DNA of 64,000 nucleotides from Amycolatopsis granulosa (GCF_011758745.1 NZ_JAANOV010000001.1:2294001-2358000); one strand, 5' to 3'. Counted from the stretch's first letter, positions 7,776-16,483 are shown. Made by a program: numbers and translations. The notes: a model not told the origin generated them from the sequence alone.

Positions 7776-10651
7776 GCGGCGTCCCAGCCGCCGCGGTTTC
7801 CGGCACCCGCCCGCTCGCCCGCGCCGGGCACGTCCTCGGCGAGGATCTGCTCCTCCGTGAGCCCCACCTCGCGCTCGGCGGCCAGCTCGAGGTCCGGTTC
7901 CAGCTCGTCCTCGGGTGGCGGCGCCGGGACGTGCTGGTCCTCGACGGCGGGCTCGGACTCGCGGGCCCGCGAGTCGGCCGGCAGGGCGTCCTTCGAACCC
8001 GGCGTCGTGTCCAGGGCGGCGCGCAGGTGGGCCAGGTGCGGGCCGGAGAAGTCCACGCGGATGCGCTCCACTCCGCCGGCGCCGTCGCCGAAGATGAACT
8101 GCCGCGGCTCGCGGTCGCGCTCCAGGCCGCGCTGCGCGCCGGGCCGCCGGCCCAGCGAGGCGACCACCTGCTCGTACCCCACGCCGACCGGCACCTTCAG
8201 CAGCCGCAGCGCGTCGGCCTGTGCCTCGTCGTCGTCGAGGCGCCCGACGAACACCGAGTCGAGCAGTGCGACGAACCCCTGGATCTTCAGGAAGTCCGCC
8301 GGGATCTGCGAGGACAGCAGCACACGGACGTTCCACTTCCGCGAGTCACGCGCGAACCGGTTCATCAGCACGCGCCCGGTCGGGACCTCGGACAGGAAGA
8401 ACGCCTCGTCGATCCACACGCCCTTGCGCAGGTCCTTCGGCTTCTCGTACACCGACCGCTGCGTCAGCCACGCGGCCAGGTTCAGCATCTCCACGCCGAG
8501 CGCCTCGGCGTCGGTCCAGTGCTCGCGGCCCACGCCGTCCTTCGGCAGCGTCAGGCCGGCCATCGTGAGCACCGTCAGCCGGTCGTCGCGCGTCTCCGAG
8601 TACGGGTCGGCGTCGCTCTCCGGGATCAGCAGCGACATGCGCTCACGCATCTCGTCGAGGAAGTCCGCGACCACCACCGCGTGCTCGTGGTGCTCGCTGG
8701 AGTCCCGCCGCAGCGCATCGATCACCTGGCCGGGGTCGGCGTCGTACCGGCCGCCGACCGCGCGCACCGCCCGCAGCAGCACGATCCGGCTCTGCGGCAT
8801 GCGCGCGACCTCGTAGGGCAGCACGCCGGTGAGCACGTCGAGCACCAGCCGCCGCCGGGTCGCGCCCGCCAGCGCACGCTCACGCCGCCACGCCCGCTCC
8901 GGGTCGTCCTCGTCCATGAAGTGCTCGAGCAGCGGTTCGGCCACCACCCGGTACGGGTTGAGGATGCCGGGCTGCGCGTTCAGCAGGTTGATCGGCCGCG
9001 CGTAGGGCCGGATCTCGGGCAGGTCGCACAACCGGGACAGCGGACCGGACGGGTCGAGCAGGGTCCAGTGCGCCCCGGCCCGCAACGTCTTGTAGACGAT
9101 GCCGCCGCCGAGGAACGACTTGCCGCCGCCGAGCCCGGCGACCATCGCGGTCAGACCGGATCCGTCGCGGATCTCCTGCGCCATCCACGGGTCCCACGCC
9201 ACCGGGCGCCGCGTGGCGGTGCAGGTCTCGCCGAGCAGGATGCCGCGCCGGTCACCGACCTCCGCGGTCGCCGTGGGCACCGCGGCCGCGGCCCACACCA
9301 CGGAACCGCGGCGCATGTAGGCCGCCGAGGACAGCGGCTCGCCCGGGATGAACTCCCGCGCCAGCGCGTACTGCGCCTCCGGGTGCTCGATCGCGATCTT
9401 CGGCTTGTACAGGTCCAGCAGCTGCTGGGCCAGCCGCAGCGCCTCGCGCTCGCTCTCGCCGGACACCGCCAGCCGCCACCACGACCGCACCCGCGTGGCC
9501 AGCGCGGTGAAGCCCGAGGTCATCTCGTCGTCGATCTCCAGCACCCGGCCGGCCTGGCGCGCCAGCGACTGCGGCGGCTCCAGCTCGTGCTCGTCGGTGT
9601 AGTGCTTGACCTGCGAGCGCACCTTGTTCATCTGGCGTTGCAGCTCGCCGGCCACCTCCTCGGGGCGGCGCACGTAGATGCGCGCCGACCACTCCACCGA
9701 GGCGGGCAACCGGTCGGCGTGCTGCACCCACGGGTCGTCGACCTCGGGGATCTGCAGGCCGTGCATCTGGCCGACGGTGAGCACCGCGAGGTGACGCTGC
9801 ACGCCCGCGTTGGAGCCGGTGCGCCCCCGCACGGTGAGCGTCGGCGCGTACGGCTCGGCGTGGAAGTCCGCCGCGTCGGTGAAGCTGGCCAGGTCCTCCG
9901 GCTCCCACGCCGCACCGGGCACGGCGGGCAGGTGCCGGGGCGCGGGCAGGCCCAGCGAGCACGAGCGGTGCATCAGCCAGGACATCTCCTCGGCGTGCAC
10001 CGGGCGGCCCTCCAGGCCGGACGAGCCGATCACCTGGTCCAGGTGCTCGACCTCGGAGTCCAGCGCGGCCAGCTCGGCGTCGACCGCCTCGGGCAGGATG
10101 CGGCGCAGCAACGGGGCGGCCCGCTCGACCGCCCGGTCGACCGCGCGCCGGGTCTGCACCTGGACGCCGAGGTAAACCTCCTTCTCCGCCATCGACCGGC
10201 CGAGCAGCTGCTGCTGCTCGCCGATCAGGTAGTCGTCGAAGGACAGCGCGCCGGGCACGTCCGGTGGGCGGCGGACGGCGTTGTGGACGTGCGCCTCGGC
10301 CCACATCCGGATCGGGTAGGGCCGGGTGGTGACGCGCAGGTGCAGCCACCGGCCTTGCAGTTCGGCGTACTGACCGGCGATCGCGGCGATCAGGTCACGC
10401 CGTTGCGAGTCGGAGCGGAACGACCAGCGCTGCGGCGCCAGCCGGTACCAGGCGTACACCTCGTTCCCGGTGCGCACCAGGTGCCCGTCGATGGTGCGCA
10501 GCGCGATGGACGGGGTGTAGCTCGGTATCGCCTGCTCACCGGGCAGCCGGCGGCCCTGCTTGCCGGGCGCGCGGCCCGGCTGCGGCGACCACTGGGTGGC
10601 CCCGCCCGGGTCCGGCTTCCCGGCCTTCCGGCGTCCGCCGCTTCCGAACAA
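7772..10651 (-). CDS. VirB4-family T4SS ATPase
   Basis: 959 aa. The N-terminal half matches the TraC/VirB4 N-domain layout. The ATPase half has Walker A GLGGGKSF (near residue 507) and a Walker B-like GVWIDEAFFL (near 747), then a C-terminal IPADFL/VFVGRL stretch. VirB4 ATPases energise assembly and transport in conjugation and secretion systems and work on the cytoplasmic face. The start is a TTG at 10651 preceded by GGTAGGAGG, an almost ideal ribosome site 7 bases away. No second ATPase (VirD4-type coupling protein or VirB11) is encoded nearby. The acidic C-terminal tail (about 60 residues, rich in Glu/Asp) is not a feature of the core family. Confidence 0.88.
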   Translation of the reverse strand: MFGSGGRRKAGKPDPGGATQWSPQPGRAPGKQGRRLPGEQAIPSYTPSIALRTIDGHLVRTGNEVYAWYRLAPQRWSFRSDSQRRDLIAAIAGQYAELQGRWLHLRVTTRPYPIRMWAEAHVHNAVRRPPDVPGALSFDDYLIGEQQQLLGRSMAEKEVYLGVQVQTRRAVDRAVERAAPLLRRILPEAVDAELAALDSEVEHLDQVIGSSGLEGRPVHAEEMSWLMHRSCSLGLPAPRHLPAVPGAAWEPEDLASFTDAADFHAEPYAPTLTVRGRTGSNAGVQRHLAVLTVGQMHGLQIPEVDDPWVQHADRLPASVEWSARIYVRRPEEVAGELQRQMNKVRSQVKHYTDEHELEPPQSLARQAGRVLEIDDEMTSGFTALATRVRSWWRLAVSGESEREALRLAQQLLDLYKPKIAIEHPEAQYALAREFIPGEPLSSAAYMRRGSVVWAAAAVPTATAEVGDRRGILLGETCTATRRPVAWDPWMAQEIRDGSGLTAMVAGLGGGKSFLGGGIVYKTLRAGAHWTLLDPSGPLSRLCDLPEIRPYARPINLLNAQPGILNPYRVVAEPLLEHFMDEDDPERAWRRERALAGATRRRLVLDVLTGVLPYEVARMPQSRIVLLRAVRAVGGRYDADPGQVIDALRRDSSEHHEHAVVVADFLDEMRERMSLLIPESDADPYSETRDDRLTVLTMAGLTLPKDGVGREHWTDAEALGVEMLNLAAWLTQRSVYEKPKDLRKGVWIDEAFFLSEVPTGRVLMNRFARDSRKWNVRVLLSSQIPADFLKIQGFVALLDSVFVGRLDDDEAQADALRLLKVPVGVGYEQVVASLGRRPGAQRGLERDREPRQFIFGDGAGGVERIRVDFSGPHLAHLRAALDTTPGSKDALPADSRARESEPAVEDQHVPAPPPEDELEPDLELAAEREVGLTEEQILAEDVPGAGERAGAGNRGGWDAA

Positions 10652-10661
10652 CCTCTACCTC

Positions 10662-11117
10662 CTACCGTGGCGCCGGAGGGCGTGCGCCACGCGGTCGTGC
10701 TGTCTGGTGGTGAGGATGGGCCCCCGCCGCGGCGGGGTGCCGTTTGTGCTTGGGCAGCGGCCGCTGGTTCCGCACGCGGATCTTCGTGGCCGTGACCGCA
10801 CCGCCCGCCCCGGAGGTCTGCTCGCGGGGCGTTTGCAGTTCGCGCAGCCACATGGTCAGGACGGCACCGAGCGGACGCTCGTGACTGATCTTGGCGGTGA
10901 TCATCCGGGTGATCAAGATCGTCAGGACGAAGGCCCACGCGGTGGAGAAGAAGCCGAACCCGAAGCCGAGCTGCCGCTCCACCGCGAGGACGAGGAGGAA
11001 CACCGGGATGCCGACGCCCCACGCCACGTAGCGGGCCCGCCAGGGGAACGTCGCCTTCGGCGGCCCGAGCCAGACCGCGTCGACCCGGTAGACCTCGTCA
11101 TCGGTTCGAATCCGCAC
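10662..11117 (-). CDS. PrgI-like membrane protein of the T4SS-like operon
   Basis: 151 aa. Two closely spaced hydrophobic helices (YVAWGVGIPVFLLVLAV and FFSTAWAFVLTILITRMI) lie at about residues 30-75, with a basic cytoplasmic tail. This is the layout of PrgI/VirB3 proteins, which sit directly upstream of virB4 in Gram-positive conjugation operons, as here (10-base gap). The GTG at 11117 follows GGGATAA. The last 60 residues (KHKRHPAAAG and onward) are low complexity. Confidence 0.65.
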   Translation of the reverse strand: MRIRTDDEVYRVDAVWLGPPKATFPWRARYVAWGVGIPVFLLVLAVERQLGFGFGFFSTAWAFVLTILITRMITAKISHERPLGAVLTMWLRELQTPREQTSGAGGAVTATKIRVRNQRPLPKHKRHPAAAGAHPHHQTARPRGARPPAPR

Positions 11118-11135
11118 GCGTGTTATCCCGCGCCG

Positions 11136-11402
11136 TCAGCTGGTGAACAAGCCGGCGATCCACTGGCCGACGTTGACGCCGAGCCCGCTCACCGCGAGGC
11201 CGACGATCGCGAGCGCGATCACCACACCGGCGAGGCGGCGCATGACGCCGGCGTTGTCGCCTTTGCCGCCGCCGAGCCAGAGCAGCAGCAACGCGACGGA
11301 GAGCAGGACCAGGGGGATGATGTTGTCCAGCAGCCACTGCTGAACCCCTCGGGTCCTGATCTCCTGCTGCGCCAGGTGCTGCACAACTGTCATCATGGTC
11401 AT
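11136..11402 (-). CDS. Small two-helix membrane protein, first gene of the T4SS-like operon (VirB2-like)
   Basis: 88 aa with two strongly hydrophobic helices (IIPLVLLSVALLLLWLGG and LAGVVIALAIVGLAVSG) joined by a short basic loop, and no cleavable signal. The size, topology and position ahead of PrgI/VirB4 are those of VirB2/TrbC pilin-like subunits or Gram-positive counterparts. GGGAG, 6 bases before the ATG at 11402, supports the longest start; ATGs at 11396 and 11393 are alternatives. The PrgI-like gene follows after 18 bases. Confidence 0.6.
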   Translation of the reverse strand: MTMMTVVQHLAQQEIRTRGVQQWLLDNIIPLVLLSVALLLLWLGGGKGDNAGVMRRLAGVVIALAIVGLAVSGLGVNVGQWIAGLFTS

Positions 11403-11501
11403 CGCGTACTCCCAGGTGCGAGGAGTGTGGGTGTCGGGTGGGTCAGCGCGGGCGGGCCCACGAGGTCGGAAAGTTCGTCCGGTCTGTCTAGCCCATCATG
11501 G

Positions 11502-11518
11502 CGTCACGAGCTGTGACG
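11502..11518. repeat. Inverted repeat upstream of the T4SS-like operon
   Basis: Perfect 6-5-6 palindrome, CGTCAC-gagct-GTGACG, 100 bases upstream of the first gene of the operon. It is a plausible regulator site; the regulator is unknown. Confidence 0.45.
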
Positions 11519-11847
11519 GTCAAAGCGCTCACTGTCGAACGGCAGTCCATTCACACCAGGCACAGTACGGCCACTTCCACTGAACTCGTCGCCCTCCATC
11601 ATCGTGGCAACACCGCTCAGGGTTAACCCCCTGCACCCGGATTTCCTAGTGTGGGCATGGACTCACTCACAGGCGCAATCTCGGCTCACTCTGGGTGTGC
11701 GGTATCGCTGGTCGATGGCGCGGGGAACAGTGTGGCATGACCCGTTCGGCCGCATCGCATGTACCCGGGCGTGACGGCCCCTCCGGGCGAGTCGATCATC
11801 CGATCCGGCGAACGCGATCACGGAGCGCCCCGGTGGCTCGGCCGGGT

Positions 11848-11864
11848 GATCACGAAGCGTGATC
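11848..11864. repeat. Inverted repeat GATCACG-aag-CGTGATC
   Basis: Perfect 7-3-7 palindrome in gene-free DNA. A partial direct copy (GATCACGGAGCG) lies about 34 bases to the left, near 11815, so the site may be part of a cluster of binding sites. No assigned regulator. Confidence 0.4.
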
Positions 11865-12269
11865 GGTAAGCACTTTCGGCTGAACTCTGGTGTAAGCGCT
11901 CGCCCGGTCGGCCCGAGGTGCGCAGCTCGCTCGCGGTGCGGCGCAAACGCTTTCGCGCCGGCGGGCGGGCGCGGTTGCCCCCTCGCCGCACCGCGTGGAT
12001 CAGGTGCGCCAGGACGCGGACACGCCGCGGCCGGATCTCGGGGACGCGCGACGGCTCCTCGAGCCCACGCGCGGGGGTCGACGTCGCCGGCGGTGGACGA
12101 GACCACGTCCGCGCTCACCCGGCCCACGGCGGCGGACCGGCTCGCGAACCGGATTCGTGCGGGCAGCGGCGCCCGCACCCGGCGGCACCGGTCAGTGCAG
12201 CCGGGCGCCGGCGCGCACCTCGCCGTGGTCCACGAGCCGAACCGCGGAGCCGGGAACCCCGGGGATCGG

Positions 12270-12664
12270 GGCGGACGAGTTGGCCTGTAAGCCGGATCCT
12301 GTCCCGCGGCCGGAGCCGCGGTGGCGGCCATCCATCTAGGCCCGCCGTCGCCGACGGGCTCGAGCGGCCTACCCGCAGGCATCGGACGGGCCGCCCTCGA
12401 TCGCCTGCGCAGGCACCTTCCGGCGCCCTCTTGGCCTTGCTCCGGGTGGGGTTTACCGAGCCACCCCGGTCACCCGGGGTGCTGGTGGTCTCTTACACCA
12501 CCGTTTCACCCTTACCCCGATCCTGCCGGACCGGGGCGGTCTGTTTTCTGTGGCACTGTCCCGCGGGTCGCCCCGGGTTGCGGTTAGCAACCACCCTGCC
12601 CTGCGGAGTCCGGACTTTCCTCGAGGGAGTGACCCTCGCGGCCGCCCGGCCAACTCGTCCGCCC
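12270..12664 (-). ncRNA. rnpB: RNase P RNA (class A)
   Basis: Catalytic RNA that trims the 5' leader of tRNA precursors. On the minus strand all the hallmark blocks occur in order: GAGGAAAGTCCGGAC near the 5' end, CCACAGAAAACAG, AGGGTGAAACGGTGG followed by GTAAGAGACCACC, CTAGATGGATGG, and CCGGCTTACAGGCC at the 3' end. The ends pair as P1: the 5' strand (12648-12661) and the 3' strand (12273-12286) share the 14-base complement around GGACGAGTTGGCC. A TACCCT -10 element (12669-12674) fits a start near 12664. The exact ends are estimates to within a few bases. Confidence 0.95.
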
Positions 12665-12788
12665 ATCCAGGGTAACCGTTCCCACGGCGTGGACGTCGGT
12701 TGCCCCTCCTGCTGCCCACCGCTTTACTCGGAATCCGATCGCGCGACCGTCGACGCACAATTCCCGACACCATTTTCGTGGAGCATTC

Positions 12789-13934
12789 ATGCCCTCATTT
12801 CCCCCGCCCGGTCCGCGTGAACCGCTGAAATTCGCCTATTGGGTACCGAACGTCAGCGGCGGGCTCGTCACGAGCCGGATCGAGCAACGCACCGACTGGA
12901 GTTACGACTACAACCGCGAGCTCGCCGTGCTCGCGGAGAACAACGGCTTCGACTACGCGCTCACCCAGGTCCGCTACACGGCCAGCTACGGCGCCGCCTA
13001 CCAGCACGAGTCCACCGGGTTCAGCCTGGCGCTGCTGCTGGCGACCCAACGGCTGAAGGTGATCGCGGCCGTCCACCCCGGACTGTGGCACCCGGGTGTA
13101 CTGGCGAAGTTCGTGGCGAGCGCCGACGTGCTGTCCGGCGGCCGCGCCGCGGTCAACGTGGTCAGCGGCTGGTTCAAGGACGAGTTCACCGGCCTCGGTG
13201 AACCCTGGCTCGAACACGACGAGCGGTACCGCCGGAGCGAGGAGTTCATCCGCGTCCTCAAGGAACTGTGGACGGCCGACTCGGCCGAGTTCCGCGGTGA
13301 CTTCTACCGGATCCACGACTTCGACATCAAGCCGAAACCGGTGGCCGGAGCGGACCGCCCGCACCCGGAGGTGTTCCAGGGCGGCAACTCGACCGCGGCC
13401 CGCAAGCTGGCCGGGCGCGTGTCGGACTGGTACTTCAGCAACGGCAAGGACTTCGACGGGTTCAGCGAGCAGGTCGCGGAGGTCCGCGGGTACGCGGCGG
13501 AGAACGACCACCACGTCCGCTTCGGGCTCAACGGGTTCGTCATCGCCCGTGACACCGAGGCCGAGGCCCGCGAGGTACTGCGGGAGATCGTGGACAAGGC
13601 CGACGTGGCGGCCGTGAAGGGCTTCTCCTCGGCGGTCCAGCAGGCCGGAAGGTCCACATCGGACGGCAAGGGCATGTGGGCGGACTCGGAGTTCGCCGAT
13701 CTGGTCCAGTACAACGACGGCTTCCGCACCGGGCTGATCGGCACGCCCGAGCAGATCGCCCGGCGGGCGATCGAGTACAAGCGGCGCGGGGCGAACCTGC
13801 TGCTGCTCGGTTTCCTGCACTACCACGAGGACGTGGAGTACTTCGGCCGTCACGTCCTGCCCATCGTCCGCGAGCTCGAGCAGGAGTTCGACACCACCGC
13901 CGCCACCGCCGAGCCCGTGGGGAGCCCCGCATGA
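12789..13934 (+). CDS. sfnG: Dimethylsulfone monooxygenase (FMNH2-dependent)
   Basis: 381 aa, flavin-dependent luciferase-like TIM barrel. SfnG oxidises dimethylsulfone to methanesulfinate with reduced FMN supplied by a separate reductase, freeing sulfur for growth. Recognisable blocks are KFAYWVPNVSGGLVTSRIE at the N-terminus, SGGRAAVNVVSGWFKDEF near residue 125 and FQGGNSTAARKLA near 198. The length is close to the Pseudomonas enzyme, with a short C-terminal extension. GGAG lies 6 bases before the ATG. The stop overlaps the next start as ATGA, so it is coupled to the acyl-CoA-dehydrogenase-like gene. No flavin reductase or sulfonate monooxygenase is in the window. Confidence 0.85.
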   Translation: MPSFPPPGPREPLKFAYWVPNVSGGLVTSRIEQRTDWSYDYNRELAVLAENNGFDYALTQVRYTASYGAAYQHESTGFSLALLLATQRLKVIAAVHPGLWHPGVLAKFVASADVLSGGRAAVNVVSGWFKDEFTGLGEPWLEHDERYRRSEEFIRVLKELWTADSAEFRGDFYRIHDFDIKPKPVAGADRPHPEVFQGGNSTAARKLAGRVSDWYFSNGKDFDGFSEQVAEVRGYAAENDHHVRFGLNGFVIARDTEAEAREVLREIVDKADVAAVKGFSSAVQQAGRSTSDGKGMWADSEFADLVQYNDGFRTGLIGTPEQIARRAIEYKRRGANLLLLGFLHYHEDVEYFGRHVLPIVRELEQEFDTTAATAEPVGSPA

Positions 13935-15118
13935 CCACCATCGGAACCGACTGGCTCGTGCGGGCGCGCGAGGTCGCCGCGCAGCTGGCGGTCGACGCCG
14001 TCCAGCGCGACCACGAGGGCCGCACCCCCACCGCCGAGGTCCAGCTGCTCAAGGACAACGGCCTGGTCACCCTGCTCGGCCCGGTCGAGCACGGCGGCGG
14101 CGGACAGACCTGGGAGACCGCCTACCGGGTGATCCGTGAGATCGCGAAGGCGGACGGCTCGATCGGCCAGCTGCTCGGCTACCACTACCTGTGGGCCTGG
14201 GCGGTGCGGCTGGTCGGCACCGACGCGCAGATCGCCGCCGTCGAGGAGCTGTACACGCGCGGCAACCTGTTCTTCGGCGGCGCGGTCAACCCGCGCGACT
14301 CCGACCTGCGGATCAGCGAGGACGGTGACGACCTGGTCTTTCGCGGGCACAAGTCGTTCTCCACCGGCAGCCGGGTGTCGGACCTGACCGTGCTGGAGGG
14401 GGTGCTCGACGGCACCGGCGAGCACATCTTCGCGATCGTGCCGTCGAACCAACCGGGAATCGTGTTCCACGACGACTGGGACAACATCGGGCAGCGGCTC
14501 ACCGAATCGGGCAGCGTGACCATTTCCGGCGTGCGCGTGCCGTGGCCGGACGCCGCCGGATACGTGGACCGGAAATTCCGGCCGCTGGTCTACAACACGC
14601 TGAACGTGCCGGCCATCCAGCTGGTGTTCACCAATTTCTACCTCGGCATCGCGCAGGGCGCGCTGGAATCGACGCTGGCCTACACGCGGGAACGGACCCG
14701 CGCCTGGCCCTACGGTGGCGACGACAAGGAGTCCGCGACCGACGAGTGGTACGTGCTCGAGGGTTACGGCGACCTGCAGGCCAAGCTGTGGGCGGCGGAG
14801 GCCCTGGTGGAACGCGCGGGTGCGGCGATCTCGCCGATCCTGCACGCGCCGCGGGAGGAAGTCACGCCACAGGCGCGCGGCGAGGTCGCGGTGCTGATCG
14901 CCGCGGCCAAGCAGCGGATCGTCGAGACCGGCCTGGAGATCGGCACGCGGATCTTCGAGCTCACCGGAGCGCGGGCGAGCGCGTCGAAGTACGGGCTGGA
15001 CCGGTTCTGGCGGAACCTGCGGACCCACTCCCTGCACGACCCGTTGCCCTACAAGAAACGGGAGGTCGGGGACTACGCCGTGAACGGCCGCCACCCGGAG
15101 CCGACCTGGTACACCTAG
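13931..15118 (+). CDS. Acyl-CoA-dehydrogenase-fold flavin monooxygenase, SfnC/DszC-like
   Basis: 395 aa, acyl-CoA dehydrogenase fold. The middle strand domain includes RGHKSFSTGSRVSD, and the C-terminal helical part has ELTGARASASKYGLDRFWRNLRTHSLHDP, the form shared by DszC, SfnC and related flavin monooxygenases that act on organosulfur compounds rather than CoA esters. The catalytic Glu of true dehydrogenases is not evident. It is translationally coupled to sfnG (ATGA at 13931), so it probably uses FMNH2 to oxidise a sulfur compound in the same pathway, perhaps dimethylsulfide or sulfoxide upstream of SfnG. The precise substrate is inference. Confidence 0.8.
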   Translation: MTTIGTDWLVRAREVAAQLAVDAVQRDHEGRTPTAEVQLLKDNGLVTLLGPVEHGGGGQTWETAYRVIREIAKADGSIGQLLGYHYLWAWAVRLVGTDAQIAAVEELYTRGNLFFGGAVNPRDSDLRISEDGDDLVFRGHKSFSTGSRVSDLTVLEGVLDGTGEHIFAIVPSNQPGIVFHDDWDNIGQRLTESGSVTISGVRVPWPDAAGYVDRKFRPLVYNTLNVPAIQLVFTNFYLGIAQGALESTLAYTRERTRAWPYGGDDKESATDEWYVLEGYGDLQAKLWAAEALVERAGAAISPILHAPREEVTPQARGEVAVLIAAAKQRIVETGLEIGTRIFELTGARASASKYGLDRFWRNLRTHSLHDPLPYKKREVGDYAVNGRHPEPTWYT

Positions 15119-15131
15119 CCACCGGTTGCCC

Positions 15132-15174
15132 GCGGGCCACCCTCGCCGCCGGACAGGGCGCGGGGGTGGCCCGC
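15132..15174 (+). terminator. Intrinsic terminator after the sfn pair
   Basis: 11-bp perfect stem, GCGGGCCACCC (15132-15142) with GGGTGGCCCGC (15164-15174). There is no T-run, as is usual in high-GC actinomycetes. Confidence 0.6.
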
Positions 15175-15247
15175 ACCGTCCCGCACCGTTCCTGGGCGTC
15201 ACCGGCCGCCGGTTCGCCGTCCGGGGCGGGCACGCCGGGACGGTCGC

Positions 15248-15253
15248 TAACGT
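15248..15253 (+). promoter_or_regulatory. Predicted -10 element of a leaderless promoter for the SLC13/ArsB-like transporter
   Basis: TAACGT, then 6 bases, then the ATG at 15260. Confidence 0.4.
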
Positions 15254-15259
15254 GGAGAC

Positions 15260-16483
15260 ATGGTCGCGGCGGTCGGGAGCCTGGGTGCGCTCGCGGCCGT
15301 TCTCGGGTTCGCCATGGCCCGGCCGCGCGGCTGGCCGGAAGCGGTGGCCGCGGTACCGGCCGCACTCGTCGTCCTCGCGCTCGGTCTGGTGCCGCTCCGG
15401 GAGGCGGGTGCCCGGATCGCGACCTTGGCGCCGACGCTCGGGTTCCTCGCGGCGATCCTGGTTCTCGCCGACCTGGCCGCCCGCGAGGGTGTCTTCCGCT
15501 GGCTCGGCGCCCGGCTGGCCGGCGCCTGCCGCGGCCGATCGCGCCTGCTGCTCGCCCTGACCTTCGCCGCGGCGGCCGGCACCACGGCGATCCTCAGCCT
15601 CGACGCCACGGTCGTGCTGCTGACTCCGGTGGTCCTCGCGACCGCGCAGACACTCGGCCTGCCGCCGAAACCGCACCTCTGCGCCTGCGCCCACCTCGCG
15701 AACTCGGCGTCCACGCTGCTGCCCGTCTCCAACCTGACGAACCTGCTGGCCTTCGCCGCCTCCGGGCTCACCTTCACCGGGTTCGCCGCGCTGATGGCGC
15801 TGCCGTGGCTGGTCACCCTCGCCGTGGAACTGGCGGTCTTCCTGTGGTTCTTCCGGCGCGACCTGACCGGGCACGCCCGCGCCCCGGAGCCCGGCCCGCC
15901 GGCGCCGGTGTTCACGCTCGTCGTCCTCGCGCTGACGCTCGCCGGGTTCGGCGCCGGGCCGCTGATCGGACTGGCACCCGGCTGGGTCGCCGCGATCGCC
16001 GCCGCCGTCCTGGCCGTGCGCGCGCTGCTGCGGCGCGAAACCGGCCCGCGGCAGCTGGTGGCCGCGGCGAACCCGCCACTCGTGCTGTTCGTGGCCGGGC
16101 TCGCGGTCGTGGTGCAGGCCGTGTCCGACCACGTGCTCGGCGGCCCGCTGCGGGCGCTGCTGCCGGCCACCACCGGGCTGCCCGAACTGCTGCTCACCGC
16201 GTTCGTCGCGGCAGCGCTGGCGAACCTCGTCAACAACCTGCCCGCCACGCTGATCCTGCTGTCCGCGATCGGGCCGCACCCGGCGCCCGGGGTGCTGCTC
16301 GCCGTCCTGCTCGGGGTGAACATCGGCCCGAACGCCACCTACATCGGTTCGCTGGCGACGCTGCTGTGGCGACGGGTCCTCGGCCGGGACGCACCCGGTC
16401 TCGGCGAGTTCACCCGGCTCGGCCTGGCGACGGTCCCGGCCGGTCTGACGGCCGCGACCGTCGCGCTGTGGCTCGTGCTCTAG
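15260..16483 (+). CDS. SLC13/ArsB-type ion permease
   Basis: 407 aa with 10-12 hydrophobic helices. The two halves each carry a re-entrant-type segment: HLANSASTLLPVSNLTNLLAF (about residues 144-164, of which SNLTN is the hallmark) and LVNNLPATLILLSAIG (about 320-335), with GVNIGPNATYIGSLATLLW following. This is the inverted-repeat signature of the IT superfamily (ArsB, NhaD, DASS), which moves anions such as arsenite, sulfate or dicarboxylates, or Na+/H+. The substrate cannot be told from sequence; no arsenic genes adjoin, and the neighbouring sfn genes make a sulfur anion possible. Its TAG stop shares the CTAG at 16480-16483 with the converging gene. Confidence 0.8.
   Translation: MVAAVGSLGALAAVLGFAMARPRGWPEAVAAVPAALVVLALGLVPLREAGARIATLAPTLGFLAAILVLADLAAREGVFRWLGARLAGACRGRSRLLLALTFAAAAGTTAILSLDATVVLLTPVVLATAQTLGLPPKPHLCACAHLANSASTLLPVSNLTNLLAFAASGLTFTGFAALMALPWLVTLAVELAVFLWFFRRDLTGHARAPEPGPPAPVFTLVVLALTLAGFGAGPLIGLAPGWVAAIAAAVLAVRALLRRETGPRQLVAAANPPLVLFVAGLAVVVQAVSDHVLGGPLRALLPATTGLPELLLTAFVAAALANLVNNLPATLILLSAIGPHPAPGVLLAVLLGVNIGPNATYIGSLATLLWRRVLGRDAPGLGEFTRLGLATVPAGLTAATVALWLVL

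Larger units (their letters stand above)
11403..12269. other. 867-bp stretch without a convincing gene, between the T4SS-like operon and rnpB
   Basis: Open frames across this stretch show no family motif, have no ribosome sites and run on into rnpB, so I call none. It holds two clean palindromes (11502-11518 and 11848-11864). The part nearest the operon (11403-11520) should contain its promoter, but I see no good -35/-10 pair. A 27-codon frame from the ATG at 11657 lies only 4 bases after TAGTGT. On the minus strand a stretch ending at about 12196 reads like a protein C-terminus (VRLVDHGEVRAGARLH, then stop) but has no start codon ahead of it; it may be a gene remnant or chance. Confidence 0.5.

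Noticed and set aside
7580-10795. Very long open frame on the plus strand opposite the VirB4 and VirB6-like genes
   Set aside because: Arg/His/Gln-rich translation without motifs; a shadow frame produced by high GC at third codon positions of the real genes.
11103-11113. GGTTCGAATCC resembling a tRNA T-arm, possibly an attachment site for the T4SS-like region
   Set aside because: It lies within the first codons of the PrgI-like gene, there is no acceptor or anticodon stem around it, and no matching copy was seen at the other end of the operon.
11647-11740. 27-codon frame from ATG 11657 behind TAGTGT
   Set aside because: Only 4 bases separate the hexamer from the ATG, too close for a leaderless start, and there is no Shine-Dalgarno.
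11918-12820. Plus-strand open frame of 300 codons
   Set aside because: It runs through rnpB in antisense; no ribosome site or homologous motif.
16480-16483. CTAG shared by two converging stop codons as a possible special element
   Set aside because: CTAG is simply TAG on both strands; a chance economy of space.
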